A stretch of 64,000 nt of DNA from Petrolisthes cinctipes (GCA_033782935.1 JAWQEG010001554.1:1-64000), one strand, 5' to 3'; shown: positions 9,305 to 23,718, counted from the stretch's first letter. Translations and numbers: made by a program. Notes: a model not told the origin generated them from the sequence alone.

Positions 9305-12300
9305 AAAAAGAGTGACACGAGAGTTACTCTAAGAACGGCCCATATTTATCGTATACGTAACAAAACTAACCAATCCTATTACAGAGTTTACAGTAACGGA
9401 TGTGGCTGCAACAATAACCAACCCACATTACTGTACTGGAATCTCTCACTTGAGCTTACTATGGCATATATTGTATATTTACCTGGCTCAAAATTATCAC
9501 TTCTCCCTAAAATGTATTCATGACCTACCTACAGAAATGACAAGTCTTACCTATAATTAATTAGGCGAAGTTAATTCCGATGATGCTGCCACGTAAATAA
9601 CCCGGCAATATGGCGGCCACTTCAGGTTACAGTACTAATATAAAAATTATATATTTGGTTATGGATTGTCCTTAAATATTAAGGTATATACGTCTTAGTA
9701 AGTGTAGAAAATCATGAGTTCCATACGCATCCAAGACTAACTTTCTGAACGGTGTCTATCATAGAACAGAACATATTATTTCATTGTTGACTCATTGAGT
9801 ACCCTTGTTTATATTTGATTCATATTTTTTCCTCGTTATATGCGATAAGCCCTACCTCGTCTATATTACAGTACACTGACAGATTGATAGGAGGCTTGTG
9901 TGTGTATTCCCATACTACCTCATGTTCTTTGAATCCTATTTTTTTTTATTGCAATGGGAACCAGTACAAAGCCCAGAGAGATACTTTGACACAAGGGCGA
10001 GCATGTGGATGGTAGAGTAAAATGGGTGTAATGGACATGAAATGCACCAGGAGAAAGAGAGGCGCAGTTTGAAACAGGGGACAGTAAATTAGACGATGGT
10101 GGACCGTGACCTGGACTCGTCAGCACTGACAGTGCGGGGGAACACTTCAATGTTGATTGAGGAACAAGTGTCTGTATATAGTTTTTATTATGTATGCGTG
10201 TCCTAGAAAAAGTGCCCAAAGGGTGATTTTTGGGGTGGGCTTGGCTTGGGTATCAAATGACTTTTTTCCCTGCCGGCGAGAGGGATTAAACATCCTGTTA
10301 CAGATACAATACAAACCCACTCCCCTCCCTACTACTACTATCCTCTGCAAGCTGTATATTCTGTCATTGATTCAACTTAAACTGCAATATATGGTATCAA
10401 CAGCCTGGTTCAAGAATAAAAGGGCTTATTGCTAGCATGAAATCTTTACATTTACTACTTTGTTGCAAAATAGAAAAACAAAGATAATCTGTTCATATAA
10501 ACCTTTATTCAAACTTTATTATAAAAGTGTAAAATTCAACTGTTAATAATGAGGCCATAATATATCTATATACAATACAATGTTCATTCCTTACAATATG
10601 GCACCAGGTGAACAAGCACAACAACCTTCCTTACACTAATGTCTTGCTGTGTCATCTAGACGTACAGCCTGAATGACAGATTATGCTTTTCTGTATGTGA
10701 ACTAAAGCTGAAGGTGTAATACCTTGCTATGTATTTTTATTTTAATGTGTATGTATGGTTGAATGATGTATATACACATGAATTAAAGATTTCATTAATG
10801 GAATTTGTATGAAAAGATTAGTGTGAAAACCTAGTTCAATACATTCCTGTTTATCATAGCCTGTAAAGGTACAAGAGATAATAACCCATCAATTTTGTGC
10901 AGTAATTAGATTATTTCAAGATGATCTGACAAATACTACTCTCCTATTATGGGTAATGGGATATAGGCATTATTCACTGAAATGAAAGTACTGTATGTAT
11001 AAGGGATAACAGTTTACAAGACAAATATAGCAAAACATTAAAATATAATGGATAATGTATACACTCAAATGTGATAGTAGCATGGGCCAATTCATTTTAG
11101 TACAATAAAATCCTTATAACTTGGCAATGTAAATCTCAGAATTTTATATAACTCAAAAATGCAAATAAATACTTGGTAATAAAAAAATCAATAATGCATC
11201 TTAGCATACTGACCAGTTGAAACTGTAGTTTTCAGAATAGGGATGTGGCAACCCCATCGCCCACCACTTCTGTGGTGCAAGTAGCTTCGTAATCCCTTAC
11301 TCTAGGGATCCCCTACAGTAAAGGAGTTGACAACAGTAAGAGCATATGGCCGTAAAACTGGTTCCAAAGCTGCCTGCTGATGGAATCTTTGACTTACTAC
11401 AAAGCTAATATATACTTGTAAGGTAAATGCCTCTAATAAACAAAATGAACAAACATATTTGGCATAGCATTTCCCCCCTTTGTCCTTAGTGTGATATATA
11501 AATATGTAACTGAAATCCCCCTTACATCTACATCCTATCACAAGGACCTTCTCTGCTTGGATTACACCAAATTTTCAAAGATCTGACACAGAAACTGCTG
11601 CTTAGATACAAGTAGTTATTTGCCCCTCAACCACAAGTCAATGATTACTTTAATGACATACATGAGGTGTACTGTATCAGCACCGAAATGTTATATTGTT
11701 GATCGGTTATCATATAATTTTATTTTTGGCAAATGGGTAGAGTTGATATCGAAGTGGAGGAGGGGAAGAGCAAAGGACTGAAAGAATTGCTCAAGTATAT
11801 ATATATTAAGTTTCAGACTTTGTTCATGGCACACACAATTGCCGAGTTCCCAAGATAAAGCATCAAATTATCAATAACAATGGACTGATTATAGTAAAGA
11901 GAGTGTTGTATTATAATACTGTTCTCTAAACATACATTGATGAAAATGACTGTAGGAGCAATAAGCAGTAATAGTACTGGAGAAAAATTATTAGTGAAGA
12001 ACACACGTAAATGGATGTACCAGTATATAAGATCAATGTAACAGACCAATTATTTGCAAGATTAATAATCAAAACTCAAATTGAACAGGGTCCAATATTC
12101 TGTGGCCTGGTGTGCTGGTGAGGAACAATAAATAATGCAATTTTTAAAGTATCATGCAAAGCCAATGTCACTAGGATTAAGAAAAAGAGTGGGTATAATA
12201 TGGATACAAGATACCATAATGTAATTGTTTAAAATTAATGAGTACAGTATGCATAGACAGTTAGTTTGCCAATTTATGTAGCAGATCAAGGCTAGTTAAC

Positions 12301-12730
12301 CAATCCCTGTTGTAATGTCAGTTAAGTTTGTAAATTTACTACCTTCCTTATAGAGATGCCTGCAGCGTCTCCTCCAAAATACCTCTGAGTAACAGTCTGT
12401 AACTTTTATGATAATGGCAGAAAGACCCTTCATAAATACATATATGTACCTACCAGCAATACATACTGCATGGTACCAATTTCATTAATGAACACAAACA
12501 ATGTAAACATTTTAATGCTGCAATACAATGTATGATATGCTGCTCTGCTTAACTTTACTGGGTACACATGTATATTATGGTATGGCACAATTCTCTCCTG
12601 CCCCAACATACCAGCATCTTTAATGACTGTTGAATTTTGGATCCCATCAAAACTATTTTATTTTAACTGGAGACATCCCAGGGAGGATTAACACAACATC
12701 AAAACCAAGTATAGAAATCAAATTGGTTGA

Positions 12731-15700
12731 TTACCTATACTGAATTCGTATGGGTGATGGTCGAACAGCTCCTCGTGGGGGTAACTTCGGTGGGCTGCTG
12801 GAAGAAGTGGAGCAAAATGGCTCATCAATGTGACGAGGCTTGGCAGGGAGAAAGAATGATGGGTGAACAGGAGTATGTGGTGGGCGTGGAGCTGTAGCAT
12901 GGCCATGGTAGGGTCGTGGAGTGTAATGGGAGTGTTCCTGCTGTACATTTGGCCAGGTACTTTCTCGCAATGGAGAAACAACTGCCACTTTAGGCTCTTG
13001 CCGACGCCTGCTGGAGTGGACCTGGAAGCTTTTTTGGCGAGCCCTCAGGAGCTCCCTAGGAGTGAGTGTACCACGATGTCGTGCAATGCTGGAGGACGGT
13101 GTTCGCCTGGCACTTCCAGAGCACTGTTCAAGCATTGCTGAAGAAATTGAAGGCCGGCTCTGCGGTGTGATACATCGTGCCCGAGATTGTCTGCGTTGTG
13201 GAGTGGTGCTATGAAGGTTATTGAAGAGTTGTACATTGGCCTTAACTTTCTGTTGTTTCATTAGGGCAGCCAGTGATGGACGACCCATATTTTCAGAACA
13301 CACCCCTGACTCACAGACTTCTAAGTATTCTTTAAAATCTGATGCTGGTACCCAGTTTTCTTCACTACCATCTACAGCACCAGAAACATCATTACAGACC
13401 ATTTCAAGTGATTCTGAAAGATGAGATTCAAAGTCCCTGTCCATCTCACATTCCATGTTGAAGAATCTATGTGGTTTACTTTCTTTTCTGCTTTTTCTTT
13501 TATTACTGCTAGTTGGGGTTGCAGGAGTGGAAGGGGAAAGTGTGAGATGAGGGATGCGAGAGGACAGAGACAAAAGGCTGGACCTTCTTCGTGTGAGTGG
13601 ACCAGGCATCTGATCCAAAAAGCTGCCAGACAACCCAACATCAACACAATCCATGTCAGACATATTACTTGTATTTGAAGGTTGATCAATGGAATTTTCT
13701 CTTGATATTTTGCCACTGGAACTCTCATCCAAAGAGTATCTTGTGAATTTTTTCCCTGTAGACTGTTCTTTCTTTTGGCTAGAACGCTTGTTGATTAACA
13801 CATGGCGGCAAGTATCATCCAATTGAGTGGGAGATTCTAAACTCTCAGTACGCACAACCATAGGCAATCCAGACTTGACCGAGTTGGGTTTGCCCCTGCG
13901 CAAAGAGGATGTTATTGTTGGTGTTTGTAGAAGTGTGGGCTTTAGCTTAGGTGTCTGTGGGGGAGGACCAGGTGTGTCTTCCAAATGGATGGAGTTTTTA
14001 GCTATGTTCTGGACCAGTTCTCGAGAACGCCGTCTAATGGTACCAATCCTGCGCTCGCTCGGTGAACGGATGACCCTATGTTCTCCACTCCGACGATTTC
14101 GAATTTTCAGCTCCTTACCCAGCCTACGAGAAAGGTTATCAGAGGGGCTACTGCCAAGCTCCCGAGTCTCCACCTTCATACGTTCATATGCTGTTTGGAT
14201 CATATCAGAACAACTCATATTCTGGGCAGTAGCAGAAATGGAGGTATCAGGAAAGTATGTGTCCTGTAGTTGCTGCATCTCCTTCTTACCTATCTCTTCT
14301 TCCATTGACTGTACAACTTGCTTTATGCTATCATACTGTTGTTCCAAGGCCTCTATAGATGTGCCCTGACTTGAGACAATGGGAGTAGCATCACGAAGAT
14401 TGCACTCTGCCCCATCTGGTACACCACGGGGTTCAAGAGTACACAATTCAGCACCATCTGGTTCATTCTGTGTCATGCGTCGACCAATACTACATCTCTT
14501 TGCTACTCGTCCATCATTCTGAAAACTACCTGACCTCTTAACCCCGAGTCCAAGCGGGAGTTCACAACTACGACGCTTGGGGACAAGTCTAGGTGGAGGA
14601 GAAACTGGGGTTGTTACCTGGGACCGTGTCTTTGTGAGGGTGCGGGTGAACCTGGGGACATCAGAGTATCCACCTAACAATGAATTGGTGCGACTTGCAC
14701 CCCTGCTCAGAGGTGAGTGATGGGGGATGTCTGGAATGGAGCCCTGGGCCTGAAGGGGTGATGCGTGGCCCTGAGAGGAGTTTGAGACAGAGCCACGCGA
14801 TATGTACGGCGAGGTGTGGCCCAGGATGGAAGAGCAACCTGGGGTGAGCATCCGAAGGACATCTTGCCCTCCAACACCTGGGGACCCACCAATCCTGCTG
14901 CCCTTCTCCTTCTGTATTACATAAATATGTGCTTAGTATTTTTAAATTAACAAGGAAAATTACATTAACAATACACTTACTTCTAATATAGCAAATACCA
15001 ATAAAAACCTTATTGAGAGTCATGCTCTACCTACTGTTTAATATTTTACACAGTATTTGCAGACAAGAACTTACATAAATTTGGTTACTCTACTAATAAC
15101 TGGGGCTACCTCCAGCATGGAGATGAAGGCCTAGTATATGTATGTACAGTCACGAGCATAAGTTTCTTTACCCCCCTGGCGAGAGTGAAGTCGAAGTCGT
15201 GGTTGGATCTAGACTACCCGAACATAAAATGGGCCAGTTCATAATGCTTCATGTCTTTAGAGGTGTAACTCAGGTGTTCACTTACTTGAATCCAACAAAT
15301 TATACACCGTCATGAGATACTGACTCCCAGTGTTCGTTTGCCAGGCCCTTCTCCAACCACGACTTCGACCTCACTCTCGCCAGGGGGTAAAGAAACTTAT
15401 ACTTGTGACTGTACTAATAACTACATGGAGTTAAGAATATGAGCTGAAAAGGAAGGGCATGCAAATACTGTACTGTAACATAATATCATAAAATAACTTA
15501 AGTTGCAAAGTTAACCTTTCTCGATGAGGAAATTTACAGTACAGTATCAACAAGCTGCAAATTTTTTTCACCAGAGGGTAAAGTTTTGGGCGAGGTTAAC
15601 AAGTGAAGGCAAACCATTGTTAATAACACCATTCCCTTATCCAGGACTGCATAAGATGCTGATTAGTAAAAGCAATGGGTGATGAGGGGAATGTCCATCC

Positions 15701-18700
15701 GTCTCCATCTCTGCCTGTGGCACAAACCCTAGGACCTCTTGCATACTTGGCTAGTGCTCTAACCACTACACTATAGACACACTCAAGAATTGATGTAATA
15801 ATGTAAAATCAACCACATAATATTGCTGACAGTATACTCTACAATAGTAAAAGGGTGGACAATAATCCCTGGCCCACTCAAGTCTTTACTGGACAGGTTG
15901 GTTTTTGCACACTAGCTTTACACTATCTATCTGTGGTCAATCTACATACTGTATCTGATACCTCACTCCTTCATTGAACTACCTGCCCCCCAGGGAATGG
16001 TCATAGCAGGAGAATCTCCAGTCCTCCCTGTTCCATGACTCCCTCCTCACTTGGTCAATATAATTATCATTTATCACACCACTGCTGAACTGCAGTTGTT
16101 TACCGTAATAATAACATAGCAAAAAAACTATTGCCAGAAAAAATTGGGAGCAAATTCAAAATATTATAACCACAGAAAACAGCAGCATTGGTAATTATGC
16201 CTAACCAAATATGCTTCAGAGTTTTCACAGAAAAAATTATATCATGCTAAACAATTATCGATATTTTTTGAGGGTCTTTTTATTTCAACTGCCACACTCC
16301 AACTTGATCTATAAATAGTAGCTATACCAGGGGCAGGCAACCTCCAGCCCGCGAAGTTCTATTGTCTGGCCCGCAATGCAAAGCATGATTTGCATTGTAA
16401 TCTGGCCCGGGAGAGTCGAGCGGCTTTTATCGTCTGGCCCGCCAGATACATTGAGCCACACACATTACCGTTAAGTACTGTTACCGTACCATTCAATAAT
16501 GACCCTCATAGGTTTTCCACCTAGATCTGGGTTTTTCTGACATCACCAGGGCTCCTTGTGGAGTACACCAATCAAGTTTTTTTTTTTTTAGACTGCCTCT
16601 CCTACTCTCAAAAGATTACTTGTATTGATGATGTCCAGTCTTTTTTTCTACAGTATAATTATATCATATTTTAAAGGTGAAATATGGTTCTGTTTAGTTA
16701 CATTACCAACAGTACGAAATACAGTACATGTTTCGTTAAATGTATTAATGTTACATGTTTTTTTTTTCAACTTGGGTAACTTGTGTTTAGTGTCGTCTCT
16801 CTTCAGAAGGAATTCATGCGTTTTGTAGGAGTCAAGGTGCTGACGGGCAATTTCAAGCTTACTTTGTTAATTTATATTAATTTATTCTTTGCTATGTAAG
16901 GAAATAATTTCATTATCACATATTTCAATAGGAATTCCTTATTTCTTATATAGTGGTTTATTTTTGGAAAGGAAATAAAAATATACATCTTGCATATTGG
17001 GCATTTCACTTAACCTGTGGCCCGCGTCCTAATCGTAATGATCTCATCTGGCCCGAGACATCAAAAGGTTGCCCAACCCTGAGCTATATTGTACACTGTA
17101 TGAATTCTTTGATGAGTTACTTATTTAGTTTGGATAGATTGATATTGTATGTGGAACTGCAAAGACCAAATGCAAATCAGAGCACTAACACATACTGTCT
17201 TTTGGGTGTACAAGGAACTGAAAGTAACTTTATGTAGAAATACTTTTACCTTAAAACTAATACTTGTTTACATGACACATCATACATCAAATGCAACTAT
17301 CAGGAGAGTGCTGAAGGAGATGAGATCTGTGAAAAGGAGGTGGCAGCAGCAAAGGTGAAAACCAGAGAGACCAAATACCCCAGAAGCAATAAGTTACTCA
17401 CAGTGCGGGAGGAGGAAGCACACAGTGGGGGTAGGAGAGAAGCAGGAATGACAGCATTAGCAGTAGCAGAAAAGCACTTTGTCTTGCCAACCTCTATATC
17501 CAACTTGGCTCTCTTGCATGACGGGGAGGACGCCAAGGTAGGGATGATCACCCTTCCCTGCTCCCTGCAATGATAACACTCATATATACTGTACTTGAAA
17601 ACAAAAGTGTGAGAAACTTGTAATACTATAATATGCACTGTGAGTGGAAACTACTCGGATAAACAGGTTGAAAATTACAATCACCGAGAGATTATGTCTG
17701 AATCAACATTAAGTTCAGATTTTCTTGCTGTAAGGGCCTTACACCATGATGAGTGGTACCCCAATTAGGTGGACTCTAGTGCTGAATTTGCTTGCACAAT
17801 CTTGCACAGGTATCTGTCTCAGTTTGTTGTCACCAATGATTCTCGTTCAACAATAAATGTGTAAAGAAAGGACTCACAGGGGAATATCTAAAATGGAAGC
17901 AAATGGCATAAAAACTGAATTATATATTACAATTAATGATTAAACATCAATCACTTTATCAGGGGACCATCATTACAATAGTTTCCAGTACAATATTGTT
18001 TTTTTGCTGTATCAAGATGATACAGCGCTATAGATTAAGCCTTAGCTTATATAACAATCTGTAGTTCCCATGATTTCTATTGAAAATAGAAAATATCTAC
18101 CAGTACTACAGCAATAAGTTCTATATTGGATAATATTCCAAAAGGATACAGTATAGATCAGATAATGTGTGGTCAGCTCCTAAGGATACCCACAGGAAAA
18201 TACTCCCCTAAACTTTTAAAACTCCCCATCTTATAACAATGGGTAATGGGGTTACAGAATAGTATTCCCTCACTGGCAACTGGCTAGGTATACAAGAGAC
18301 AGAGAGAAATCAGATTCAAAAGCAAAGAACAAGATAATAATGCATGTATACAGTAAAGGATCCATCACCAAAAAGAAAACTCATACAGGAAAATTTCACA
18401 TTTAAGGTGTCTATATAATAAAGAATGGAAACTAAAGTGCTCCTTTCTCACGACATCCACTCAACAACAAACACATTTTGTGATATTAACTCACCCCAGT
18501 CCAACCAATTTAAATACTTTCAACCATTAATGCATGGGGCATATGATACCTCAAGTAATGACTGATCAGTTTATATAAAATTCTCAGACTACAGTACATG
18601 GGTCTAACTTCCAGCCCTCTCAGTAGTGCTGATCCTTTTTTAATAAAGATAAGCAACATTTTTCTGAAGGTCAACTCCCTCTTCACAATAAATCATGCCC

Positions 18701-21700
18701 ATGCATTAGATAAATGCAATGACACATGATTTGGAAAATGAAGAATCACATATGGTAGATCACACAAACCTGCCAATTACATCAGCCTGATAGAGGTATA
18801 ATCATGCCATCATCCACTCACCTTGTAAACTCCAGACCTAAATCAAAAGCATCAGCTGATTTTCGTTTCCTGGGTGAGGTGACAGGTGTAACAGGCACTG
18901 GGGAGAGAGTCACGCCTGGATGGAGACGTAGCGAGACATCAAGGTCCTCTGTGCTGCTGGCTGGCTGTAGAGGGGAGTGAGACGATGATCCGTCACCTCG
19001 GGAGTGGTCAACAAGGCGTCTCAACCCTGTCATTATCCCTGGGAAAACAAATCAATTAGTCACAAATGCCTTGCTTCCTTCAAAAGAATGAGAGAAGTGC
19101 ATACTACTGTTGTTCATTATAGTCCACTGATATTGCGGGAGGCTGCTATCCTTCTCCACAAAATATGCATAACTGTACAGAAATAAGACTCAACAAAATT
19201 TGTGTGGATACAATACAAGACTATCATTGTATCACCCTGGTGTCCACTTACTCCAAGGGATTCCCAACAATTGGTGGCCAAAGTAGAAGCTTCCAGGTTA
19301 CTTTATTTCTAGCCCTCCCAGCAACTCCTTCACATTTTTCTAACCTCTTTCCTGAATACTCAACTCTACCATCTATCTCAGTGACTCAAAACCCATAAGT
19401 TTGTGTTATTTTCTATCCTGTTTCAAAGCCATCCCAAATAAATCAGTCATATTGGGTTTACTGAACTTCAGTGTGTCACTGGTTCTGTCCGTGAACAGTA
19501 CTACATGAAGTCAAGACTGACAAGAATTGAGATTTTGTCATCCTGAATTGGCAAAAGATAATTTCATCATCTTGTAATTCCTTATCAAGTCCAAAATTTA
19601 CCCTCCGATTTCCTCTTCACGTGGCACTTTGTTTATCCACACTAAACTCTTTTCTTCTTATCTTCAGCTTACAGCACTGCAATCATAGCAAGCTGCTTCA
19701 CACTAAGTTTCTGAGTTCTCCATGTTGGAGCGACAGCTACATGCGGAGTAACCGCGTCATTGAGTGCAATGTGAACACAGTAACATATTGTTGGAATGCA
19801 ATTACACAAGCAAATTGTAACCATATAAATATGAGATAGAGTGAATTAGCCCTTAAGAAGAGTGTTCAAGGAAAGAAGAAAAACATATACAGTAATAGGT
19901 ATAATGAATACCAGTAAGTCATCAAAGTTTCTGACACATAATGCTATTAAAACGGGTCCTGGTTTAGAAAAACATCACTAACTTTGTATAGAAGCACTGC
20001 GACGTTTCTTCCGTGCTTGTGGTGGCAGCTGCTGTTGCTGTTGTTCAGGAGGGTTTGAAGCAGCCAGGAGGTTTTCAGTGGAGCGTGTGCGGAGACGTAG
20101 CTCAAGGGCCTCGGTTACACTGCTGGACAGCCTGCATACTACATCACAACACTCCAGCAACAACTGTAAACAGAACTAAACACGTAACCCAATACCAAAT
20201 AAACCTAATACTGTATGGTAACTATGTTCTTATTGATATATGCAACACTACTAACTCTTGCTATCTTTAGAGTAGTGTATGCTGGCTGCTGGGACACCAA
20301 TTCGGGCGAGAAGACGAGGCAAAAATTACGAACATCAGGTTCACTACAATAGTTTCATAAAATTAGAAAGGAATATTGTATGTACACAAGAACTGTGGGC
20401 AACTGTATTTTCATTATTAACCAACAGTCCCAAACAATCTTTTGGAGTGAAAGAATTAAGAAATGGTAATGAGAGACTGGGTACATGAAACCTAATGAAG
20501 ATGGGTTATGAAACACTCGTAAAAATTTAACTTATCCCTCCTTATCCTATACAATAAAATAATGTTTACCTCCATAATTTTAATGTTGGTAGTTAGGGTG
20601 GTCTCATGGGCACTGGAAGCTGTCTGGCCGGTAGACTTGCGCCGTGACGTAGGTGGGGACAGGGTGGAAGGCAATAAGTTTGGGGCCAGCACAATAGCCA
20701 AATTTCCTGCACCCATTAAGTTGCTCTCACTTGCAGCAATAACACTTGAGAAAAACTGTGGTGGAAAGAAGGTACAATAGTTACATTTGAATTCAAAATA
20801 AAAACAGCTTTTCTGAGTAGATTACAAAGTGAAGTACGGTAATGAGTAGACCATAATCAGCGAATCATTTCACACAGTGGATGCCTTTTCTACCTCATAT
20901 CAATTTTTATCAGAGATGGAAAATTAAACTTACTTATTTTCACCATATTTAAAAACTATATCTGAACTATATTAGAATTTACAAGTAAAAATTATTTTAT
21001 AAATTAACTATTCAGTACCACACTATTTTTTTTTAATATGTAGCCTACATACACTGACTTCTGCTAACCAGTGTAAATCTGGCTAAAATGCATTTTTTGT
21101 TGAAGAATACATACGTCCATGAGGTAAATAAGTGTGTGTCGATGTGGTCGTGGGAGGAGTAATGTACACAGCACCATGGCCTCGATTCTGTCTTCCTCCA
21201 GAGGCAGGTGGAGGCAGCGAGCCATTTTGGTGTGGACATCAAAGGGCAGCAATGGATCAGGAAAGCAACGTAGAAACTGCTTCAGAAGGCAAGCAGCATC
21301 AATCACATGTACACTTGCAGGAAGGCTGGCACCACCATCAACCAGACGCTGCAACACAAAATACAAGTTTTAATAACGCATGCAATAAGAATTTATAATA
21401 TCTAATAAACACAACAAAAATAACTGAAATGACTTCAAGCTATTTACAAGTAGTACAATACAATTAAGACACTAACATTTTCTTCTACTAAGGTGGATTG
21501 CTAGCTGAATCAAAGCATTTGGAGTTGGTCAATACAGTATTCAAATTTAAGGTGTTGAAATATTATGAACGTGTATAGTACCATAGTTAAGAACTAAAGT
21601 AAGACCATGAAGAGTTCGTGGTAACCAATTACAGACTCTGAAGTACAGCATAGATCAGACTGAACATGGAATAAGTTTGATTTACGGCTTAACCAGCAAT

Positions 21701-23718
21701 GCTTCAATCTAATTAACTGAATTTTTATACAAATTGTTACAGAGGTATTGAAACTGAACAAAAGATAAATAAATGATTTCCATATCAGCAGCTACATGAT
21801 ATTGGTTAGAAAATTACAGTATCATCAACATACTTTAATGTCTGCCTGGCGCTGTGCTGAGCCTGCCTTGCGGAAGATGCCTTTGGTGGTGACAGAACGG
21901 CGAATTAGGGAGCACACATCCACCAGGAACTCCGGTACAGTCACCTCCAAACTCTCAGGCAGCCGCACCACTGTGGTTGCCTGCTCACACAGACCTCGCC
22001 CAAACACCTGTACCAGAGGGACGACTTGTGTACAGTTACTGACAAAAACAGATAAGTGGATGTCATTTGGCCTATACTGTAAAGATTGGTCCTATTCACA
22101 TAATCTGTCGCTCTCCCCTCAAAGTACGATCTAATCATAATCAGCCAATGACTAGGTTCTATGGTACAGGAGTAATGTTCAAGGTTAGTGAAGTAATACT
22201 TTTAATTCACTATACAGCATAAAACTAAAACTAAGTATACAAACATGAGATTTTTTAAATTTAAAACTTACAATACAGGATGAAACATCCATTGCTTCAG
22301 GTTGCCACAATTCTAATTAATGTCTAATGTTATATACATAAGTTTGGTTCGGTCGTTAGGTTAAAACCAGTTCTTTGTTCACAGTAATTTGGTGAAAAAC
22401 GTATACCGTAGAACCAGAAACATGCACGACAAATTAAAAAATACTTGACAAAAATTTATGTGAATCTGTCCTTCAGAAACATCCAATGACCCAAACAAAC
22501 GAACAACAAGCAGGGCACATTTAGACACCAGATTATTTGTTGAGTACCCGACAAGTAAAGTACAATTACCGTGAACTGTACTATTGGAGTCGACAACACA
22601 CCCTCCTCACTTTAGCCAACCCCATGATGTTTTTGTGGTGTGTTATATGGTCAAATTTTACTGTCAAACCGTTCACTAATACGGTTTTTCTATTGGTTAT
22701 ATATACTACTATACCGGTACTGTTTGGGTATGGGGTATATTGGTTAATTAAAGTGGTGTATTGTCTGACAGTAAAGTTCAAATCCTAGGTAAGAATATAA
22801 TAAAGGGTTTAAAGTTGTTTTATCATTACCAACAAGGTTTATTTAAAGTACGGTATAGTTTTATCATTACCAACCTTTGCTTTGTTGTCTAAAAGTTGGA
22901 TAAGAATATAATACAGTATTTACCGTATAGTTTTATCATTACCAACCTTTGCTTTATTGTCTAAGTTAGGTAAGAATATAATACAGGGTTTAAAGTTTTA
23001 TAATCATTACCAACAGGGTTTATTTACCATATAGTTGTATCATTACCAACAGGGTTTATTTAAAGTATAGTTTTATCATGACCAACAGGGTTTATTTAAA
23101 GTATAGTTTTATCATGACCAACAGGGTTTATTTAAAGTATAGTTTTATCATGACCAACAGGGTTTATTTAAAGTATAGTTTTATCATGACCAACAGAGTT
23201 TATTTAAAGTATAGTTTTATCATTACCAACCTTTGCTTTATTGTCTAAGTTAGGTAAGAATATAATACTGGGTTTAAAGTATAGTTTTATCATTACGAAC
23301 CTTTGCTTTATTGTCTAAGTTAGGTAAGAATATAATACAGGGTTTAAAGTATAGTTATATCATTACGAACCTTTGCTTTATTGTCTTTATGTAGTTGTTG
23401 TTTCCTGTGTTCAGCTCGCCACTTTGAACTTCCAAATGGTGACTTAGGTGTGTTTTTCCTCTCGTTCTGGGATTTGTACGTCGGACTCTTGGTTGATGCT
23501 GAAATTCTAGGGCTTTTTCTAATCTTACTGGTTTTATTTTTGGTGGATTTGGAGGAGCTGCTAGAGGGGTTGTTATTATTACTGGTGGTGAATTTGTTGG
23601 GTCCATTGTGAAAAACTTTGGTCTTGGCACTCCCATTCTGCTGCTGCACAGATATTACCCCAAGACGAGTTAATTCCTCCATTACCACGTCCTTCAGTTC
23701 CTCCTGCTCATCTTCCAT
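12731..23718 (-). CDS. ARHGAP11A: ARHGAP11A-like Rho GTPase-activating protein (8 coding exons, 1227 aa)
   Basis: Predicted GAP that would speed GTP hydrolysis on Rho-family GTPases. ARHGAP11A relatives act on RhoA in cytokinesis. Exons (minus strand): 23718-23371, 22007-21834, 21348-21115, 20755-20570, 20163-19983, 19038-18822, 17564-17402 and 14911-12731; all splice phases agree. Residues 1-116 are Ser/Lys/Asn-rich. The RhoGAP domain covers about 117-320, with the arginine finger in GIFRKAGS (Arg162), CLLKQFLRCFPDPLLP, and NLAIVLAPNLL in exon 4. The long last exon encodes a disordered, Ser/Arg-rich tail ending in a Pro-rich SH3-ligand-like stretch (PPKLPPR). Human ARHGAP11A has the same order: an N-terminal GAP domain, then a long basic disordered tail. 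The domain is certain; the subfamily rests on the KVFG entry to the domain and the overall layout. Confidence 0.88.
15147..15411. mobile_element. Mariner-like MITE with 60-bp terminal inverted repeats
   Basis: TA flanks a 265-bp element whose ends are inverted over about 60 bp. The left end reads CAGTCACGAGCATAAGTTTC, then CTGGCGAGAGTGAAGTCGAA. The right end is the near-identical reverse complement, finishing in ACTG before TA. CAGT termini and a TA target site fit a Tc1/mariner-derived MITE. It sits in the last intron of the RhoGAP gene and has no ORF. The high arm identity suggests relatively recent activity. Confidence 0.85.
15690..15795 (-). repeat. tRNA-like SINE fragment
   Basis: Read on the minus strand, TATAGTGTAGTGGTTAGAGC matches a pol III A box in tRNA context. 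AGGTCCTAGGGTTTGTGCC downstream is a degraded B box. It is too divergent to be a functional tRNA gene and lies in a RhoGAP intron. Confidence 0.5.
16328..17081. mobile_element. Non-autonomous hAT-like element with 8-bp target duplication
   Basis: The left end is CAGGGGCAGGCAACCTCCAG and the right end is AGGTTGCCCAACCCTG, an imperfect 16-bp terminal inverted repeat of hAT type. The element is flanked by AGCTATAC (16320-16327) and AGCTATAT (17082-17089), an 8-bp target duplication with one mismatch. The subterminal regions hold several CTGGCCCG motifs in both orientations, a usual place for transposase-binding repeats. The 754-bp interior is AT-rich and encodes no transposase. It lies in the intron between RhoGAP exons 7 and 8. 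Confidence 0.85.
22790..23370. repeat. Intronic minisatellite with 36-bp and 70-bp units
   Basis: Directly downstream of exon 1 of the RhoGAP gene are at least five 36-bp units (ACCAACAGGGTTTATTTAAA type) and several 70-bp units. The 70-bp unit includes CCTTTGCTTTATTGTCT, whose reverse complement is the last part of exon 1 running into the donor site. Extra copies of this exon-end segment start near 22874, 22946, 23230 and 23300; the genuine one starts at about 23370. The array has therefore amplified part of a splice junction. Confidence 0.85.

Larger units (their letters stand above)
7576..12730. other. Intergenic region plus likely 3' UTR of the RhoGAP gene
   Basis: No coding exon is recognisable. 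Contents are AT-rich unique sequence, a CAGCCAGC run near 7990-8005, a poly-G run near 8670-8682, a foldback element at 8594-8740 and a TIR element at 9032-9304. The right part may be the 3' UTR of the minus-strand RhoGAP gene. Minus-strand AATAAA motifs occur about 70 nt past its stop (12657-12662) and again near 10505-10520, so the true polyadenylation site is undecided. Confidence 0.6.

Noticed and set aside
13827..14369. 180-codon plus-strand frame
   Set aside because: It is antisense to the long last exon of the RhoGAP gene. The minus-strand frame has the supported exon structure.
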